Shown: positions 50,509 through 61,762, counted from the stretch's first letter. The stretch is 64,000 bases of DNA from Austropuccinia psidii (GCA_023105745.1 JALGQZ010000011.1:31370612-31434611), one strand, 5' to 3'. Notes: generated by a model from the sequence alone, not told the origin. Made by a program: numbers and translations.

Positions 50509-50932
50509 TTAAGAATTGGGTCCTGGCTTGTCAGGATATAAAGAATGAAAATCCTTGATAAGCTCAGGGAAATTCTTGAGGTTTTTATTGGTTACCAAAT
50601 GGATCTTTCTGGGTCTTGACTGAAACCTTTCCAGTACACCAAGTACCATAATCTTCCTCTCTTGATCTTGGAATCCAGAATTTGAGAGACTTCCCATTCC
50701 TTTTCTTCTTCAATAATGATTTGAGGAGGAGGCTCTTGATGCCTATTTGGGATTTTTGATTTCTTGACTGGCTCCAAGAGTTAAATATGGAAGACTGGCT
50801 GGATGGACTTCCATTGAGATGGTAGGCATGGGTGCTGACTTTCTTCAAGATTGGAAAAGGACCCAACCATCTTTCAGACAGTTTTTTGGTGGGCCTAGTT
50901 GATTTGATGTTCTTGGGAGAGAGCCATACCAT
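50509..50932 (-). pseudogene. chromovirus D: linker and chromodomain end of Pol
   Basis: Overlapping minus frames encode MVWLSPKNIKSTRPTKKLSE and WLGPFPILKKVSTHAYHLNG (the C-terminal integrase barrel region), then EWEVSQILDSKIKRGRLWYL and YWKGFSQDPERSIW, a chromodomain. A frameshift separates the two parts near 50800. It ends at the stop at 50509. Confidence 0.78.
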
Positions 50933-51205
50933 GTCACCAGGATTGAAAACAGGTGGACTTGCTCTACTTTTATCTGCATACCTCTTAAACTTGTTTAGGG
51001 AAACTTCAATTTCTCTCTTGGAATCTTGCTGTACTTATTGTATTTTTGTTGATAACCTTCCAGAAGGAGTATCTTGAGTGATGTGAACTGAGTCAAACTG
51101 TGGTTCTCTTCCATAAACAGTAAAAAACGGTGATTGTTTCATTGAAGAGTGATCAGAATTTTTGTAGGCAAATTCAGCCAGAGGGAGCCAGGTGTTCCAA
51201 TCATC

Positions 51206-51865
51206 TTAAATATAGCTGACATACATCCAAAGGTACTGTTCTAGTATCTGATTTACCCTCTTTGTCTGTCCATCAGTTTCCGGATGGTAAGAAGCTGACA
51301 TATCCCTTGAAATCTTGAGATGCTGACACAGGTTAGTCCAAAAGGAAGAAACAAAAAGTGAACCTCTATCACTGATGATGCTTGAAGGCAGGCCATTCTT
51401 TGAAACAATATTATTGATGAATAAATGGGCCAAATCCAGTGAAGTTATTGAAGACATTTTTGGAATAAAAACTGCCATTTTTGAGAATCTGTACACAGTG
51501 AAAAGAATTGAGTCAAAAGAATTGGACAGTGGCAATTGAGTGATGAAGTACATTGAAAGACAAATCTAAGTATCATTTGAAATTGGAAGAGTTTTGAGGA
51601 GTCCAAACTTCTTGTGATAAATATTTTTGTTTCTTGAGCACTGTTAGCAGGATGAGACATAATCCTTGATAAATTGAGTCATGCTGGACCATTGAAAATC
51701 CTGCTTGAAAAGTTTGAGATTCTTCTCTTGGCCAGGGTGTCCAGCTAGAGGAGAGTCATGTCTATTTTGAAGTATACTGAGTTGAACTGTGGGGTCATTT
51801 GGAACCACCACCTGATCTTTGGACAGGAGGAGTTAGGAAGAGGAAACAAGAGAATAATCTTGTAC
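51206..51865 (-). pseudogene. chromovirus D: partial integrase, catalytic residues lost
   Basis: From the deletion junction at ~51865 the minus strand reads an integrase zinc finger in broken frames (SPLAGHPGQEK-like, then CQQCSRNKNIHHKK), then the core: YFITQLPLSNSF with Tyr in place of the first catalytic Asp, IISDRGSLFVSSFW with the second Asp kept, and YHPETDGQTKRVNQI with Lys in place of the catalytic Glu. It is dead by point mutation as well as by deletion. Confidence 0.8.
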
Positions 51866-52825
51866 AGCCTGTATGGACCAATTGAGCTTTCCAAAGAATA
51901 CTGAAGTACTTGATGCCTTGGCAACTGATTGAATGATTGATAACCTCTTGAAATTACCCTTGGAATTATCCTGAAAGAAAACACAACCCAACTCCTGCAG
52001 GGCCAGATGACTGGGGTCCTTGAATGGTCTTCTGGTAGTCTCCAAGGATTGCAAGACTGAATGACTGAAAAGACTTTCTTTGAAATGGGTGATGGATTTG
52101 GGGACTTGAATTGAAAAGTAATAATTTAGTCCTGAAAACATCAACATTGGATTTCTGAGAAAAATTGGTGCATAATGGTATATTATACCATTTATGCACC
52201 ATGCCTGAATCCTTGGTATGGAGTGTATTGGTAAAGGGGAGTCCTTCCACTGAATAGAGGGGAAAACTTGCTGGACTTGAGCACCAGAGGTCAGGGGCTG
52301 TAAATGGCCAGACTGTGTTTCTTGGCCATTTTTGGGAATGTTGAGATTGGGGCCAAAATTTGCTCAGGCGGGACCCACCTGGCCTTGAAGGCTGGTGGTC
52401 ACCCTCATTGGATTTAGGCCAAAAGGGGCCTAAGGGTCCCACAGACTACGGGCTGTAGAGGGCCTAAATGGCCCAAAAAGGCAATTTAGGCCTTAGACCC
52501 CATAATCAAAGGGGTTGGGACAAAGGCCCTGGTGATGGCTAGAGGGGCCAGAAGCCCCTGGAAGTCCAGATGGACCCCAGGCCCAAAACAAAGGTATTGG
52601 CCTTGGGGTTGGTGAGGTGGAGAATTGGCCAAAAGGGCCAATGGTCAGGATATGGCCTGAAGCCATAAGTGGCCAGTGAAAGGTGGTATGGCCCAAAAGC
52701 CATAAAACACCAAAATGGTCCAATTGGCCAGAAAAATAATGACATGACCAATTGGCCATAAAATGAGGTCAGGCTATATTTTCCACAAACACCCACTGGG
52801 AGAGTGATTAAACGTAGTTGTGACA
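51866..52825 (-). repeat. truncated 5' LTR of chromovirus D
   Basis: 960 bases colinear with 48712-49703 of the 3' LTR, with many substitutions and small indels, so the insertion is old. The part that would join the leader has been removed with the inner coding region. It includes the same hairpin (52168-52199) as the other copy. Confidence 0.85.
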
Positions 52826-53640
52826 TTCTGGCAACTCTGCAGGTATGTAATATTTTATTTTAATAATTACTAATTAATTTCAAAATTTTTAGGTGTTTAC
52901 TCCCAAAAACCTGGTTTGAATCCTCATCAAATTGAAACAGATAATAAGAAATCGACCAAACTTCAATAATATGACAATTTTATTTACTCAAGAATATCTC
53001 ATTTTTCAGAATTAGCTTCAAATGACAATAATTGATTAATAGAAGCAGCCAAATTACCAAACTTCAGTCAACTCCAATAGACTTCTTCCAATGCAAAGGA
53101 AGAATTCAAATATTTTGCCAATGTCATTGTCACTCAAAATAGATTTTTCAATAAGTCACACCAAGATTTAAATGATCTCAATGCCTGGACTTATGGTATA
53201 TTTTCTTTTGTCTCCAAAAAAGATTTTCACCCCCTTCCAACTGTCTTAACCCCCTCTGGACATGGCTTGCACTTCCTCAAATTGAAAATGGAGATTGATT
53301 TTTCCAAAAAAACCTGGCATCATGGAAATAATTTGGAAGATGTCAACAATGGTCCATCATATAACAAAGCCTCCTCCAGAAATTATCAATCATGACAAAA
53401 TAACTCATTTTGGATGTTCTTTTTAAATCAACCATAAATTACTTAATGTAGGTGACAAATTCTTGAAAATGAAACCCACTGAAATTAATTCAAAATTCAA
53501 TGGTTACTTTGAAAGAAATGTGCAGGAGCAAAAAAGAGCTAAAAAAGTATTAATTGTGAATAGTTTTATTTTCTCAATAACATCTCCACTCTCTTGTATG
53601 CCATTAAACTAAGTACATAATTTAATGATCCTGATGAACT

Positions 53641-54880
53641 TCACAATTTATTATCTTTCCATGCCAAAGTAATTGGTTTAATTTTCTCACATATATTTAC
53701 CACATCTTCCCCAATGTTGTTATTAGACAGATTTTCTGCATGTGGTGGATCATCACCTTCATATAAATCAAACCATTCATCCCCATTTTGTGCCAACACA
53801 TCATGTAAAATTGTGCAAGAAACAATCCAAATAACAAAGTATTCAATTTTATGATTATCCCTCTTTTGATTTTGTATTTCCCTTAGAGAGAACCACCGCC
53901 CCTTCAAAATTCCAATTGCATGCTCAATTCTGACCCTTGATTTTACTAGAAAGTAATTGAAAGAATGGCTGTATTCATTCTGTGCTGCAACTCCCTTATA
54001 TGATGGAACAACCCAAGGAGAGCTTGCATATGCTGAATTGGCAAGTAAGTACTGATCTTTTTCATAGAATTCTTGAGGTGTTTGTGCAATTTTCATATAA
54101 TGATATACATTTTAATCATGAAGTGACCCAGTACAACCCACATGTAGAGCAGTGGACTGTTTGTTTACATTGCAAACCAGTTGTATTGACATAGAATATC
54201 TTAATTTTGAAAATCAGTAAACATGAAATAAAGAATAAAAATTCAAAAGCTTACCTATTTTTACAATCAAAATAGGCTTCACCATTGTTGAGGGGATGTT
54301 GTGATAATGGTATGAGACTCCCATAAATAAATCCAATGCACCCAGGGAAGCCTTCTGACTACATAACTTGAGACATCTCTCTGTGTTGTTCTATTGTTGG
54401 CTACACACTCATTTTTTGCTTCAACTTCATTAATATCTAGATCACTCTTTGAGTATACAACACAATGGCCCCATGGTTAATTCCAAATAAAATTCCAATC
54501 TTTCCCAAAGCAGCCCCATTGCCATTTGATCCTAACCTTGATGGTGCCACAGCCAATTGTATGGCAGGATTGCATTGTTTGTTTTATGATGAGTTTTGAA
54601 GGGTTTTATCATCTTGAGTTTACACAACCAATTTTTCAAATGATTCATGTGTGGTCTTACAAAGCTGCAAAACTTTTCAGATGATAATGTTTGTAAATCA
54701 TTCAATGTGATGGATATCTTCTACAAGGCTTGATGTATCTTTGTGATGTTATCATATCTGATAAGATTATATCTTCCTGGATATCAGAATCACTATCAGA
54801 GTTGAAAGCATCAATGAACTGCAGTGAGTTTAAGGTCTGAAGTAAAGGTAGCCTTTGCAATGCCTTTGGCATGGTAAATG
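53641..54880 (-). pseudogene. PIF/Harbinger-type transposase relic
   Basis: The C-terminal exon (54096-53641 and upstream to ~54200) encodes YLLANSAYASSPWVVPSYKG, VRIEHAIGILKGRWFSLREI and CTILHDVLAQNGDEW, diagnostic of the DDE_4 (Harbinger) family. Upstream, before an in-frame stop, is ALHVGCTGSLHD with the second catalytic Asp. A further exon (about 54360-54256, with a GTAAG donor) gives GCIGFIYGSLIPLSQHP, where Tyr replaces the first catalytic Asp. The N-terminal part up to about 54880 is in pieces. Inactive. Ends of the transposon were not found with certainty. Confidence 0.8.
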
Positions 54881-55286
54881 AAGAAAAGATTTATAACAAA
54901 TGCAATTTGAAATCAACTACTTTAATAAATGACCAGTATATCCAGATTTTATGCAATTTAACATGCCCTTACTAAGTTGTGTATTGTAAAAATGTCCCTT
55001 TAAGTGAAACTAAAGGTGGGATTCTAGTATCTAAACATGGGATTTGGTACTAAATACCTCACCTTTTGAGGTGCGGGATTGCCCAAATCCCAAAAAGTTA
55101 ATGAGGGATTTGGCAAAAAAAAACTTGGGATTTTGAGGGTGGGATTTGGTAACTTTGACACCCCCTAATGATACATCTCACTTTTCTTTGAATTGAGAAA
55201 TTGAAAAGACAGGGTTTTTCTAAGACTTAATACTATAGTGTGTTTGCTAGGAGCTATAGCCATGATTGAAGGCTGGCCACCAACTA
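54881..55286. other. spacer with GGGATTTGG words
   Basis: About 55015-55170 holds several GGGATTTGG / CCAAATCCC words in both orientations, ending TTTGACACCCCCTAAT. It could be the right terminal repeat of the Harbinger element, but no matching left end was found. The rest holds nothing recognised. Confidence 0.4.
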
Positions 55287-55823
55287 TCAGCGCTCCTGGA
55301 CATGAAAATTTCGAGGTATACATAGACTCCTTTCGACCAGCCAGGTCTTGATAATCATCCTGACAGCGTTGGTGGATGAATCCCAGATTGGAGATGCCTT
55401 ATGACATAACTCTGCCGCAACGGCCACATAGGTCGCCTCAACGAACTCTTGCACCCTCCCAGTGAGCTCGTCGGCAGCAATAGATCCGAATTCGAATAGG
55501 GATACTGTAGGATTAAGTGATGGAGCAGATTGAGTCAGGGAATCGCTCCAATCCTCCATGAGTTATTTTCAGAGCTGGTTTTGGATTGGCTAGGGTCACC
55601 TGAGTTGAGTCCAGACCAACTTGAACTTGCTAATCATGACTCGGATCGAAGTCCAGTTGGCCTCCACCTTAACCCAGCTTTTGAAGATCTTGGACCTTGG
55701 TTGATTATAAAAACCAGCAGCTTTCTGGGCCAAGCTGAGTGGCATCGATGGCCTTGTCGGTTGTCGTTTCTTCTCGTCAGATATCCTGCCTAGTGATCTT
55801 AAACCTTGAGTGAGTGGAGCCAT
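55287..55823 (-). CDS. small protein of unknown function, two exons
   Basis: The model starts at ATG 55823: exon 1 55823-55600, a 54-base intron with CAG|GTGACC and GGAG| borders, exon 2 55545-55287 ending in a stop. Phases fit and give 160 residues. The N-terminal half is basic (MAPLTQGLRSLGRISDEKKR, then AQKAAGFYNQPRSKIFKSWV); the second half is more hydrophobic (VQEFVEATYVAVAAEL). The FYNQPR..K..VKVE stretch faintly recalls mitochondrial ATP synthase subunit g, but the second half does not fit, so no function is assigned. Composition is clearly less AT-rich than the surrounding transposons, which supports a real gene. It is divergent from the DUG2-type gene. Confidence 0.5.
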
Positions 55824-56218
55824 CTTCCGTTAACTTCTTCCCAGGAGTCATGAGTGGCTTCTTGGGCGAGACTTATCCTGGCCTCTGTTTCCGATCCAGC
55901 AATCGTACTGATCTTGAGTTAGTTTTACTTCCCCGGATCGGCTGATTGGCCGTGGCTAAAACGAGCGCCCCTATTTTGGGCTAGGATGACTTGTCAATCG
56001 ACCAGAGCTCCCAACTCACCCCCAATCAAATCTTCCTCTTCAAGAATTTATCGCCAACAATCTACTTCAAAATCTAGAGTACGTTGCGGAATTCATTCAA
56101 TGATACATGCTCAATCATCTTCATCGTTGCAATCGTTGTAGCCCCCTTTATCACTACTCCCACCAAATACTCTAACTCACTTTCGCTTGGTCTTCTGCAA
56201 ATCGCTACCTCAATCGTC
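55824..56218. promoter_or_regulatory. shared intergenic region between two divergent genes
   Basis: About 395 bases between the ATG of the minus-strand gene (55823) and the chosen ATG of the DUG2-type gene (56219). Higher GC than the transposon tracts. It must hold both promoters if the models are right. No specific element could be identified. The 45 codons upstream of 56219 are open in the same frame, so an earlier start at 56084 is possible. Confidence 0.45.
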
Positions 56219-59200
56219 ATGGACTCAATGAATCTATTGACCACTTTGTCGAGTCAGGATAAGGAATCCATAATGAGCTTGGTTTCAGATTATGAGGTTG
56301 GAAACGTCTTTGGCGGAAGTCAATCGGGCGACATACATGTTGAGTTTGATTGACTTTGATACTCCCCAGGAGATGGATTATCATCGTCAAAAATGTTAAT
56401 AGTTCTTGGCTTTCTTCGATAGGTTTGGTCGTTGTACACCTTCTTTCCAATCACTCGACTCGTTGGCCATCAATCTTCCGTACTCTGTTTGACAATCTCA
56501 ATTGATCGCTCTTTGTTATTCTCTTCGTCTGGTGATAACACTGTCAGAGTTTGGGACTCCAGACAATTCGGAAATGCTCTTTACATCGTTAAACCGCCAA
56601 ATGATAACTGTGGCGATGTATTAAGCTTAGCATGGTGCAGTCGTTTGAACATGTTATATTTAGGATGTCAAGATGCCTCAATTCAAGTGAGACTTTTTTC
56701 TTCTATACCTTATGGCTTCTCAGTCTTCAATCTGCTAATCTACAAATGATTCATCTTGATAGTGGATTTCTTTACAATGTCTCAAAACTCATTCATTAGT
56801 AAATTCATCAAAAAACATCGAACATGATTCAAATTCCAAATTACACAGTGGTTCACTATCACCAGAAACTTCTTTTATACCTGAATTAGCCGGCTCTTCA
56901 ATTTCACCCTTATTAACAACCGATGGGATTTCCCACTTAATTCCTTCTGCCTGCTCATCACCTCATTTACATTCTTGTCGCCCAGTCCATCATAAATTTT
57001 TCGATTCATTATCTCAGGCCGATCTATTGAAAGCTGCTCGACGAAGGGATTCCAATTATAATCTATCTCCTCAATCACGTTGTCAAGTTATTGATAGCCG
57101 CCCTGGATTCAAAACAGAAAACGATCAGCTGGAAAGATTTTCAACTGCGGATTCCATTCATGTCGAGGGTGGAATTGAAGTCTTATTTATCGAAAATAAG
57201 GATTCAATCTCTTATGCTCATTTTGGCTACACTTATTCCTTACTCTTGGTAAACTTGAACGATCAACCATTTTTGGTTTCTGGCTGTAAGTATGATTTTC
57301 TTCAAGAGTTTCTCCCAAGATCAAATTTATCAAAAATTTTAATTTACTGCAAACCTTTTTTTTAGCGGGTGATGCGACAATTAAAATTTGGACCGTCGAC
57401 TTGCAAACTGGCGCCTTGATTCGAAACTCGTCAAAGTTGCTCTCAGCTACCCTCTCAACTCATCTTTCGCCATCTAACCCGTGCTCTCCTGGTGAAGAAG
57501 ATTTGGGAGCAGTATTGACATTGGCAGCCTATGGGCCGACCCTCTACGCAGGTTATCAAGATGGCATAATCAAAATTTGGGACCTTGATACCTTTACTTG
57601 CATTCGAACTCTATTCCATCGCGAGTCATCCCTATCACGCTCAATAAACTCGAAGACTATGAGTGATGTTTTAACTATAACTGTACTGGATAATGGTGAA
57701 ATGTTTTCAGGCTGTTCCAACGGTTTAGTAATTGTCCGTTTTTTTAATCATTTTCATCACGCCTTTGCCAATCTTTTGATCAAGCTTCTCAATTTCCCTG
57801 TGACTGGATGATCCAGAGGTGGGACCCCTCTTTTCATCGTGTCTGTGAATGGGTTTCGCATCAAGGAAGTGCCCTTGCTTCCTGTTTTATTTCACGTCAG
57901 GCGAAAAGGCTTTTACTTACTGGTGGCAGTGACAATTGCATAAAGGTTAATTCAAAATTCTCCTCCTCATACCATAACTCTTGTGTTAAATTAATTTGAG
58001 GGCTCTTCTTTTTATAGGTTTGGGATGTTTCCCATGCTAATAATATGGTGTCCCGGCTTGTATCGGGTGAAATGGAAATCAAAGACCCTGCTGTCATGGC
58101 GATGGCTTTTCAAGGTAAAGTTTTCTCCAAGGAGCTCCTAAGCTCTTCTAACCCGTTAACGTATTACAGTAATAACCTGGCATATTTTTCGATTTTCACT
58201 CTTGTAATCATTCCAAGATCGAATGTTTAGGCATCTGAGTCAATTTGTGTCTTATCGCTCTATCAGCAATGACGCTCATCGAGAAGAATGTAGACAAGCA
58301 GCATTGTATCTAAAAAAAACTTTGGTTAAATTGGGGTTAGTAATTATTACTAAACGACATCGGATTTAACATTGCCAGAAAATTCGGGTGTACCTATCCC
58401 TATGCTTGTTACTCAACGTTTGTTTCCTACCATTTGGACTCAAAAACAACTAACAGTGCGCTGGCCCAATTAGTGAGTTCTCATGCTTTTGGCATTTTCA
58501 CGTAGCTAATTAAGCATCCTTGTAGCTGCCCGGTGAACCCGGCCGAAATCCTTTAGTCTTAGCCAGATTTGATGGAAAGTCTTCCAGTCCTTCTCCTACA
58601 ACCTCTCGAAGGAAACGAGTTCTCTATTATGGTCATTATGATGTCGTTCAGGCTGGTGATGAAAAAGACTGGAAGGCACCTGCATTTGTGATGACCGGCC
58701 GGAATGGCTGGCTTTATGGTCGTGGCGTGTCGGATAACAAAGTGAATAAAATCCATGTTAACATCCCTAAACAGTGGTGTACCTTTTTTGGGTTAATTTA
58801 GTATTTTTTGGATTGAATTTAGGGCCCTACATTAGCGGTGGCTTATGCAGTTACGACACTATTAGAACAAAGAGCCTTAGATGTGGATGTTGTCATGCTG
58901 GTAGAAGGTGAAGAGGAAGCTGGAAGCGCAGGTTTTCAAAAGATCGTGATAGACAACAAAGTACGTCTTAAAACTAGTTTTATACTTCGGGCATAACTTA
59001 GGAACGTCCCAACTCATTGAATTGTGACGTCAGGTGCTAATCGGCGACATTGATGTGGTATTAGTCAGGTAAATTATTGAGTTAAAGTTCTAGAAATAAC
59101 CCTTCCTTCAAGACAGCTTCTGATTTTGCCTTTGTTATTCATCAGCAATTCTTGCTGGCTTGGAGAGGAAACACCATGCATGACCTTTGGGTTAAGAGGC

Positions 59201-60451
59201 GTAATTCATGCTACGGTTTCTGTTGGTGCTATTTAGTTTTGACATGAGCTTGACTATTTGCAAGCACTAATTTTAAGACTTTGCTGTTTTTTGGTGCTAG
59301 GTAACTAGCCAACGACCAAATCTACATTCCGGTATCCATGGTGGTGCAACGCATGAACCTGTTCTAGATTTGGTACGGATATTGGGAGCCTTGGTAGGAA
59401 CGGATGGCCGAATTCAATTGGATGGCTTTTACAGCGGTGTAAGGCCTATTCATGAAGAAGAAGATAAGCTTTACAATGAGATCGTTGATCATCTTACCAA
59501 GTAAGGCGCTCTCTTCTGAATTATTTGCTTTATTGAATTAACGGTTTTTTGTTTTTTGTTTTTGGCTAGATCGGGAAATGTTGGCGGCTCTTTTCAAGAT
59601 TCACCCATCACGGACATTAAGGAGTATCTCCTTGCCAAGTTAGTTTATTCCTTAGCTTTTAAAAATAGGCTTTCCTTGGTAAAACGTTTTGAAGCCATTT
59701 GTAATCTCTTACAATCCCTTACGGTCAGGTGGCGACAACCAGCCCTGAGTCTTCACAAAATCGATGTTACTGGTCCAGCGCATGCAACTGTGATACCCTC
59801 TTCAGCACAGTCAGCAGTCTCAATTCGAATTGTCCCCGACCAATCTCTTGAGCAGATAGCCAGTTCTTTGGAAAAAATTTTACAAGCCGCTTTTAAAAGT
59901 TTAAACTCAAGTAATACCCTTCAGGTACTGATACTCCATCATTCTTGATGACTAATGAGCCCCAGCTTATTGAGAGATTTCATGCAACTTTTAGGTGGAA
60001 ATTAACCATACGGCTGATTGGTGGTTGGGCGACCCAAAAGACGCATATTCTGTAGCGATTGGCGATTGCGTCGAGGAAGAATGGGGCACTAAACCTCTAT
60101 GGATTAGAGAAGGGGGTTCTATTCCTAGCGTTCCGTTTTTAGAAGATGAGTGTAAGTTGTTATTTTTGGTCAATGAACGATGTTCATTGGAAGATACTCA
60201 CCCATTTGATCAATTATAATATCAATTTTGGTATGTTAAAACAGTTAATGCTAAAGCGATTCACTTGCCAATGGGATCTGCTTCTGACTCAGCACACTTA
60301 TCAAACGAAAGAATTAAAATGCTCAATTTGGAGGTTTGTGATATTTACCAAAACTTTTCTTTATAGGATTTCTGACTTATCTTTGGCTATGACATGGCAG
60401 AAAGGAAGTAACGTCGTTGCAAAGTTTTTAAAAAAAATCGCAAAAATCTAA
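56219..60451 (+). CDS. DUG2: DUG2-type glutathione-degrading peptidase (WD40 + M20), 18 exons
   Basis: Exons: 56219-56338, 56423-56686, 56763-57285, 57366-57727, 57817-57945, 58018-58114, 58218-58335, 58457-58472, 58526-58741, 58823-58960, 59034-59068, 59146-59221, 59301-59500, 59570-59638, 59729-59924, 59995-60151, 60245-60333, 60401-60451. They sum to 2856 bases, 951 residues plus stop, and all phases agree. The N-terminal half has WD40 repeats (GHQSSVLCLTIS..DNTVRVWD, GDATIKIWT, YAGYQDGIIKIWD, GGSDNCIKVWD) with a Ser-rich insert in exon 3. The C-terminal half is an M20 zinc peptidase: YYGHYDVVQA, GRGVSDNKGPTLA, LVEGEEEAGSAGF, and a late His in HLPMGSASDSAH. Yeast Dug2 (878 residues) has the same two-part build and acts with Dug3 in cytosolic glutathione breakdown. 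Exon 1 start and the exon 4/5 junction are the least certain. Confidence 0.9.
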
Positions 60452-61762
60452 ACTTCGCTGATCAAATTAGAAACATGTTTATTTGAATTTTGAATTATGG
60501 CATAAAGTAATTTATAACATACCCTATGCATTTTGAAGATTTTGATTTTTGAGCTCTTTAAACTCTCAAGAAAGATAATCGCGTTTTTGTTCCAAGGCAA
60601 TATCTTATACCAATGTCCCCCATACCTATAAAGAATTTGATAATAGTACATATAAAAATTCACTTTTGATGCAATAATGTAAAAGTCAGAAATAGGCTGG
60701 AACTATTAATTAGGCGCTTCAAAAAAGTTCAAAGGTAAAGCAATGCAAAAGTAATAATAAAACTCATAACGTTACCTTGATAGTGACAACTTAGCACTTT
60801 TTACTACTAAATGGAGGCTGGCACGCCCCGAAATGGTTCCAAAGACTACAATTTTTTCGGTGTTGGTTTTTGCCGACCATTTCTTTGTGACGCAATTCTA
60901 TAAGTTCATCTCCATATTGAATTTGACTTGTTTTTACCTCAGTAATTAAAAAAAAGCCATATTGGGAATCACGTTAGCATACAACAAGCTCATGAGACAA
61001 GCAAAAAGGCAGGTAGTTTAGGCATAAAAGTTTTCTTCGCTTGTTCAGAAAGTAAAATAAAACTTTTGTTCAAAAACAGTTGTAGAAGAAGAGGTATTTT
61101 TTTGGAAAAAAAAATTATTATAAAAATTATTTTTAGTTTGCAAATTTGAAAAAAGACTTTTCTTAACGTTTTATTTTCATTTTTATCTTTTCTTATTTTT
61201 ATTTTATTTTAAGCAATTTACCTGTTTTGTGATTTTTCTTTTTAGATTTTTGCTTAATCACTATTTCCCAAATCATAGCTTACTAGTTCTAATAAAAGAT
61301 AATATTAAATATTAATATCCTTTAGCCTTACTGAATTCCAAAATTCCCAAGAAATCCGCATATCAAAAATTAATTCATGTCTTAACTTCCTTGCATTATG
61401 CCAATTCTTTGTAAATCAAATCCAATTTGGAAATGAACTAGGATATCCTTATATTACATGAAATTTTTGAAAGAAAAGATCTTAGGGCAAAAAACCTCAA
61501 TCTTGTGCCTTATATATATAAATATAATGACTTATTTAACTCTTTTGAAGATAAACTTAGGACATTATGTTGTACTACAAAAGTTTAATTTAATAAATTA
61601 GTTTAGCTTATCAAAGATAATCAAATTTTCAAAAATGATTTTGAATTTGAGTAAAGTGATCCCTCAATTAAATTAACAGTGTAATTAATCATATTTAGGT
61701 TCAAATGTAGTTGAAAAAAAATTGGGGAAAATTTGAAAAGACTTTTTTGGACTAAGTCAAAG
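60452..61762. other. intergenic sequence downstream of DUG2, nothing recognised
   Basis: No frame with recognisable domains. Composition falls back to very AT-rich from about 61080. It contains the 3' untranslated region of the DUG2-type gene, but no cleavage signal could be singled out. Confidence 0.5.

Larger units (their letters stand above)
46219..52825 (-). mobile_element. chromovirus D (Ty3/Gypsy), internally deleted, inserted in the Tet-like gene
   Basis: The outer ends are TGTCATGGGGGC (46219) and GTTGTGACA (52825), flanked by TTCTG at 46214-46218 and 52826-52830, a perfect 5-base target duplication. On the minus strand the order is 5' LTR (52825-51866, truncated), part of integrase, linker, chromodomain, a long 3' untranslated region, a polypurine tract (GGTGGGGGGTAC, 49715-49704) and the 3' LTR (49703-46219, holding a solo LTR). 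Gag, protease, reverse transcriptase, RNase H and the inner end of the 5' LTR are deleted; the junction lies near 51865. It cannot move on its own. Confidence 0.88.
45636..53612 (+). pseudogene. Tet-like 2OG-Fe(II) oxygenase gene, split by chromovirus D
   Basis: The first exon (45636-46218) starts with an ATG and holds KRKLTQSQRRHIHDSKEI and GGIMKAIGFCPGS. It is broken by chromovirus D, whose 5-base duplication (TTCTG) lies within a codon. The exon resumes at 52831, reaches a GTATGT donor at 52843, and the next exon starts after TTTTTAG at 52893 in phase (GVYSQKPGLNPHQIETDNKK). It continues with FSELASNDNN, EEFKYFANVIVTQ, then NRFFNKSHQD, where HQD fits the HxD iron-binding motif, and LNAWTYGIFSFVSKKDFHP. 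After a frameshift near 53318 it reads STMVHHITKPPPE (candidate distal His) and ITHFGCSF-INHKLLN. Stops interrupt the frame near 52965, 53027, 53080 and 53430. The layout is that of basidiomycete TET/JBP-like dioxygenases, enzymes that oxidise methylated bases. The family call rests on remembered motifs. Confidence 0.65.
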
